Assembly: GCA_007133055.1 (NCBI GenBank)
Contig: SLNM01000043.1
Location: 1-5,423, forward strand
DNA length: 5,423 bases
Direction of reading: 5' to 3'
DNA from: Lentisphaeria bacterium
Lineage (GTDB): Bacteria > Verrucomicrobiota > Lentisphaeria > Oligosphaerales > PUNB01
Part shown: piece after piece, positions 4,704 through 5,423 of the stretch
How the letters are laid out: every line of letters begins with the position of its first letter
Position numbering within the stretch: position 1 is the first letter of the stretch
Notes under the pieces: generated by a model
The model's database searches: none
What the model saw: only the letters and a program-made list of their open reading frames with translations
What the model was told of the DNA's origin: nothing
Translations under genes and position numbers: made by a program

Positions 4704-5423
4704 ATGAAAAACACGGTTTGCCAATGTGTCCGGTCGGTAAAGGATAATGACATGCTAACGCGCCTGGCGTTGCTCGGTTTGTTGTTTTTCTCGATGCTTG
4801 CGCCAGTTGCGGCTCGAGCACAGGAGGGAATGCCGGAGATGCCTGAGCCGCTATTTGAACAGGAGCTGGAGGCGGAGCAACCGCCCGCTGTGCGTGCGGC
4901 CGACGATCCTGTCAGCATCAGTGTAACCCAGGGCCGCATTCAGGATGTTCTAAGGGAGCTGGCCGCGATGCGTCCGGGGACCACAATTATGATCGACCCG
5001 GAAGTCAGCGGCCAAGTCAGCTTTGAATTGCAGGAAGTCCCCTGGGAGATGGCTTTGCAACTGGTGGCTGACGCGCAGGGACTGGAGATTGTCCGTCGCT
5101 CGGAGAATGTCTATTTGGTCCGCCCGGCCACTATCCTGGTTGACGAAGACCGGGACCTGGTACTTGAACTTTACACCCGACAGGAGATCGAGCGACTGCC
5201 CGAGCACCAGTTGCTGGCCATGTACGGAGCCCATTATGAGCTGCCCGCGGATCCGGATACGGAGGAGATTCGCCGGCAAATGATGGAGGCGCCGGAGTTC
5301 TATGTCAAACGCCTGAGTGTCACCAATCGCAAAGCCATCGAGGTAATCAACCATCTGGCACGTCAAAGCAATATCGACTTTGTCTTCTCCACGCATTTCG
5401 AACCTGCCCCGGGAGCCGACCCG
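4704..5423 (+). CDS. pilQ: PilQ-like secretin, N-terminal 240 residues (cut by window end)
   Basis: PilQ forms the outer-membrane channel through which the pilus passes. The frame stays open from ATG 4704 to the last base. A signal peptide is clear: hydrophobic LALLGLLFFSMLAP at about 21-34, with probable cleavage after ARA at residue 39. An acidic, Pro-rich linker follows (about 40-68). Then comes a secretin/TonB short N-terminal (N0) domain at about 71-141, with SISVTQGRIQDVLRELAAM, the IMIDPEVSG turn and the hallmark VPWEMALQLVADAQGLEI. A linker of roughly 57 residues leads to a second structured unit at about 198-240 (FYVKRLSVTNRKAIEVINHLAR), which may be an N1 domain or an N0-like repeat. 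No AMIN domain is seen before N0. The secretin barrel itself must lie downstream, so its presence is inferred. The gene starts 13 bases after pilP. GspD is the alternative, excluded mainly by context. Confidence 0.85.
   Translation, partial: MKNTVCQCVRSVKDNDMLTRLALLGLLFFSMLAPVAARAQEGMPEMPEPLFEQELEAEQPPAVRAADDPVSISVTQGRIQDVLRELAAMRPGTTIMIDPEVSGQVSFELQEVPWEMALQLVADAQGLEIVRRSENVYLVRPATILVDEDRDLVLELYTRQEIERLPEHQLLAMYGAHYELPADPDTEEIRRQMMEAPEFYVKRLSVTNRKAIEVINHLARQSNIDFVFSTHFEPAPGADP

Noticed and set aside
5356..5370. TGGCACG followed by AGCA, resembling a sigma-54 promoter
   Set aside because: The spacing between the GG and GC elements is one base short, the -12 element is poor and the site is inside pilQ.
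4502..5396. Two minus-strand frames opposite pilP and pilQ
   Set aside because: The plus-strand frame has a signal peptide and a clear N0 domain with the VPWEMAL hallmark, so the antisense frames are shadows.

Overview
The window reads as one stretch of plus-strand operon from a Gram-negative (two-membrane) bacterium. It codes for a sigma-54-dependent response regulator followed by the inner-membrane, periplasmic and outer-membrane alignment parts of a type IV pilus machine, in the canonical order pilM-pilN-pilO-pilP-pilQ. The DNA looks moderately GC-rich, and the starts used include TTG and GTG as well as ATG. The phylum cannot be fixed from sequence alone. The divergent PilM motifs, a PilP without a lipobox and a PilQ without a visible AMIN region argue against a textbook Pseudomonas/Neisseria-type gammaproteobacterial or betaproteobacterial locus.

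Region 1 (2-1778) is signalling. A short HisKA/DHp-type protein runs to 385 and ends without any kinase catalytic domain; its true start may lie before the window. One base later comes a 463-residue NtrC-family regulator with receiver, AAA+ and Fis-type DNA-binding domains. Its Asp phosphorylation site, Walker motifs and GAFTGA loop are all intact.

Region 2 (1783-5423) is the pilus part. PilM (cytoplasmic actin-like protein), PilN and PilO (single-pass membrane proteins with periplasmic coiled coil and ferredoxin-like folds), PilP (periplasmic linker with a signal peptide) and the N-terminal 240 residues of PilQ (outer-membrane secretin, cut by the window end) follow with gaps of about 3-20 bases or a 4-base overlap. 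No terminator or internal gap large enough for a separate unit is seen, so co-transcription of the whole set is likely.

As a working model, PilM would sit on the cytoplasmic tail of PilN, PilN and PilO would pair across the inner membrane, and PilP would bridge them to the PilQ channel. The regulator resembles PilR, which in other bacteria activates pilin transcription with sigma-54. The most unusual item is its partner. This is a phosphoacceptor-helix domain with no ATP-binding domain, which has lost the acidic residue next to the histidine but kept the Asn four residues after it. That pattern suggests a stand-alone phosphatase or phosphotransfer protein rather than a kinase.
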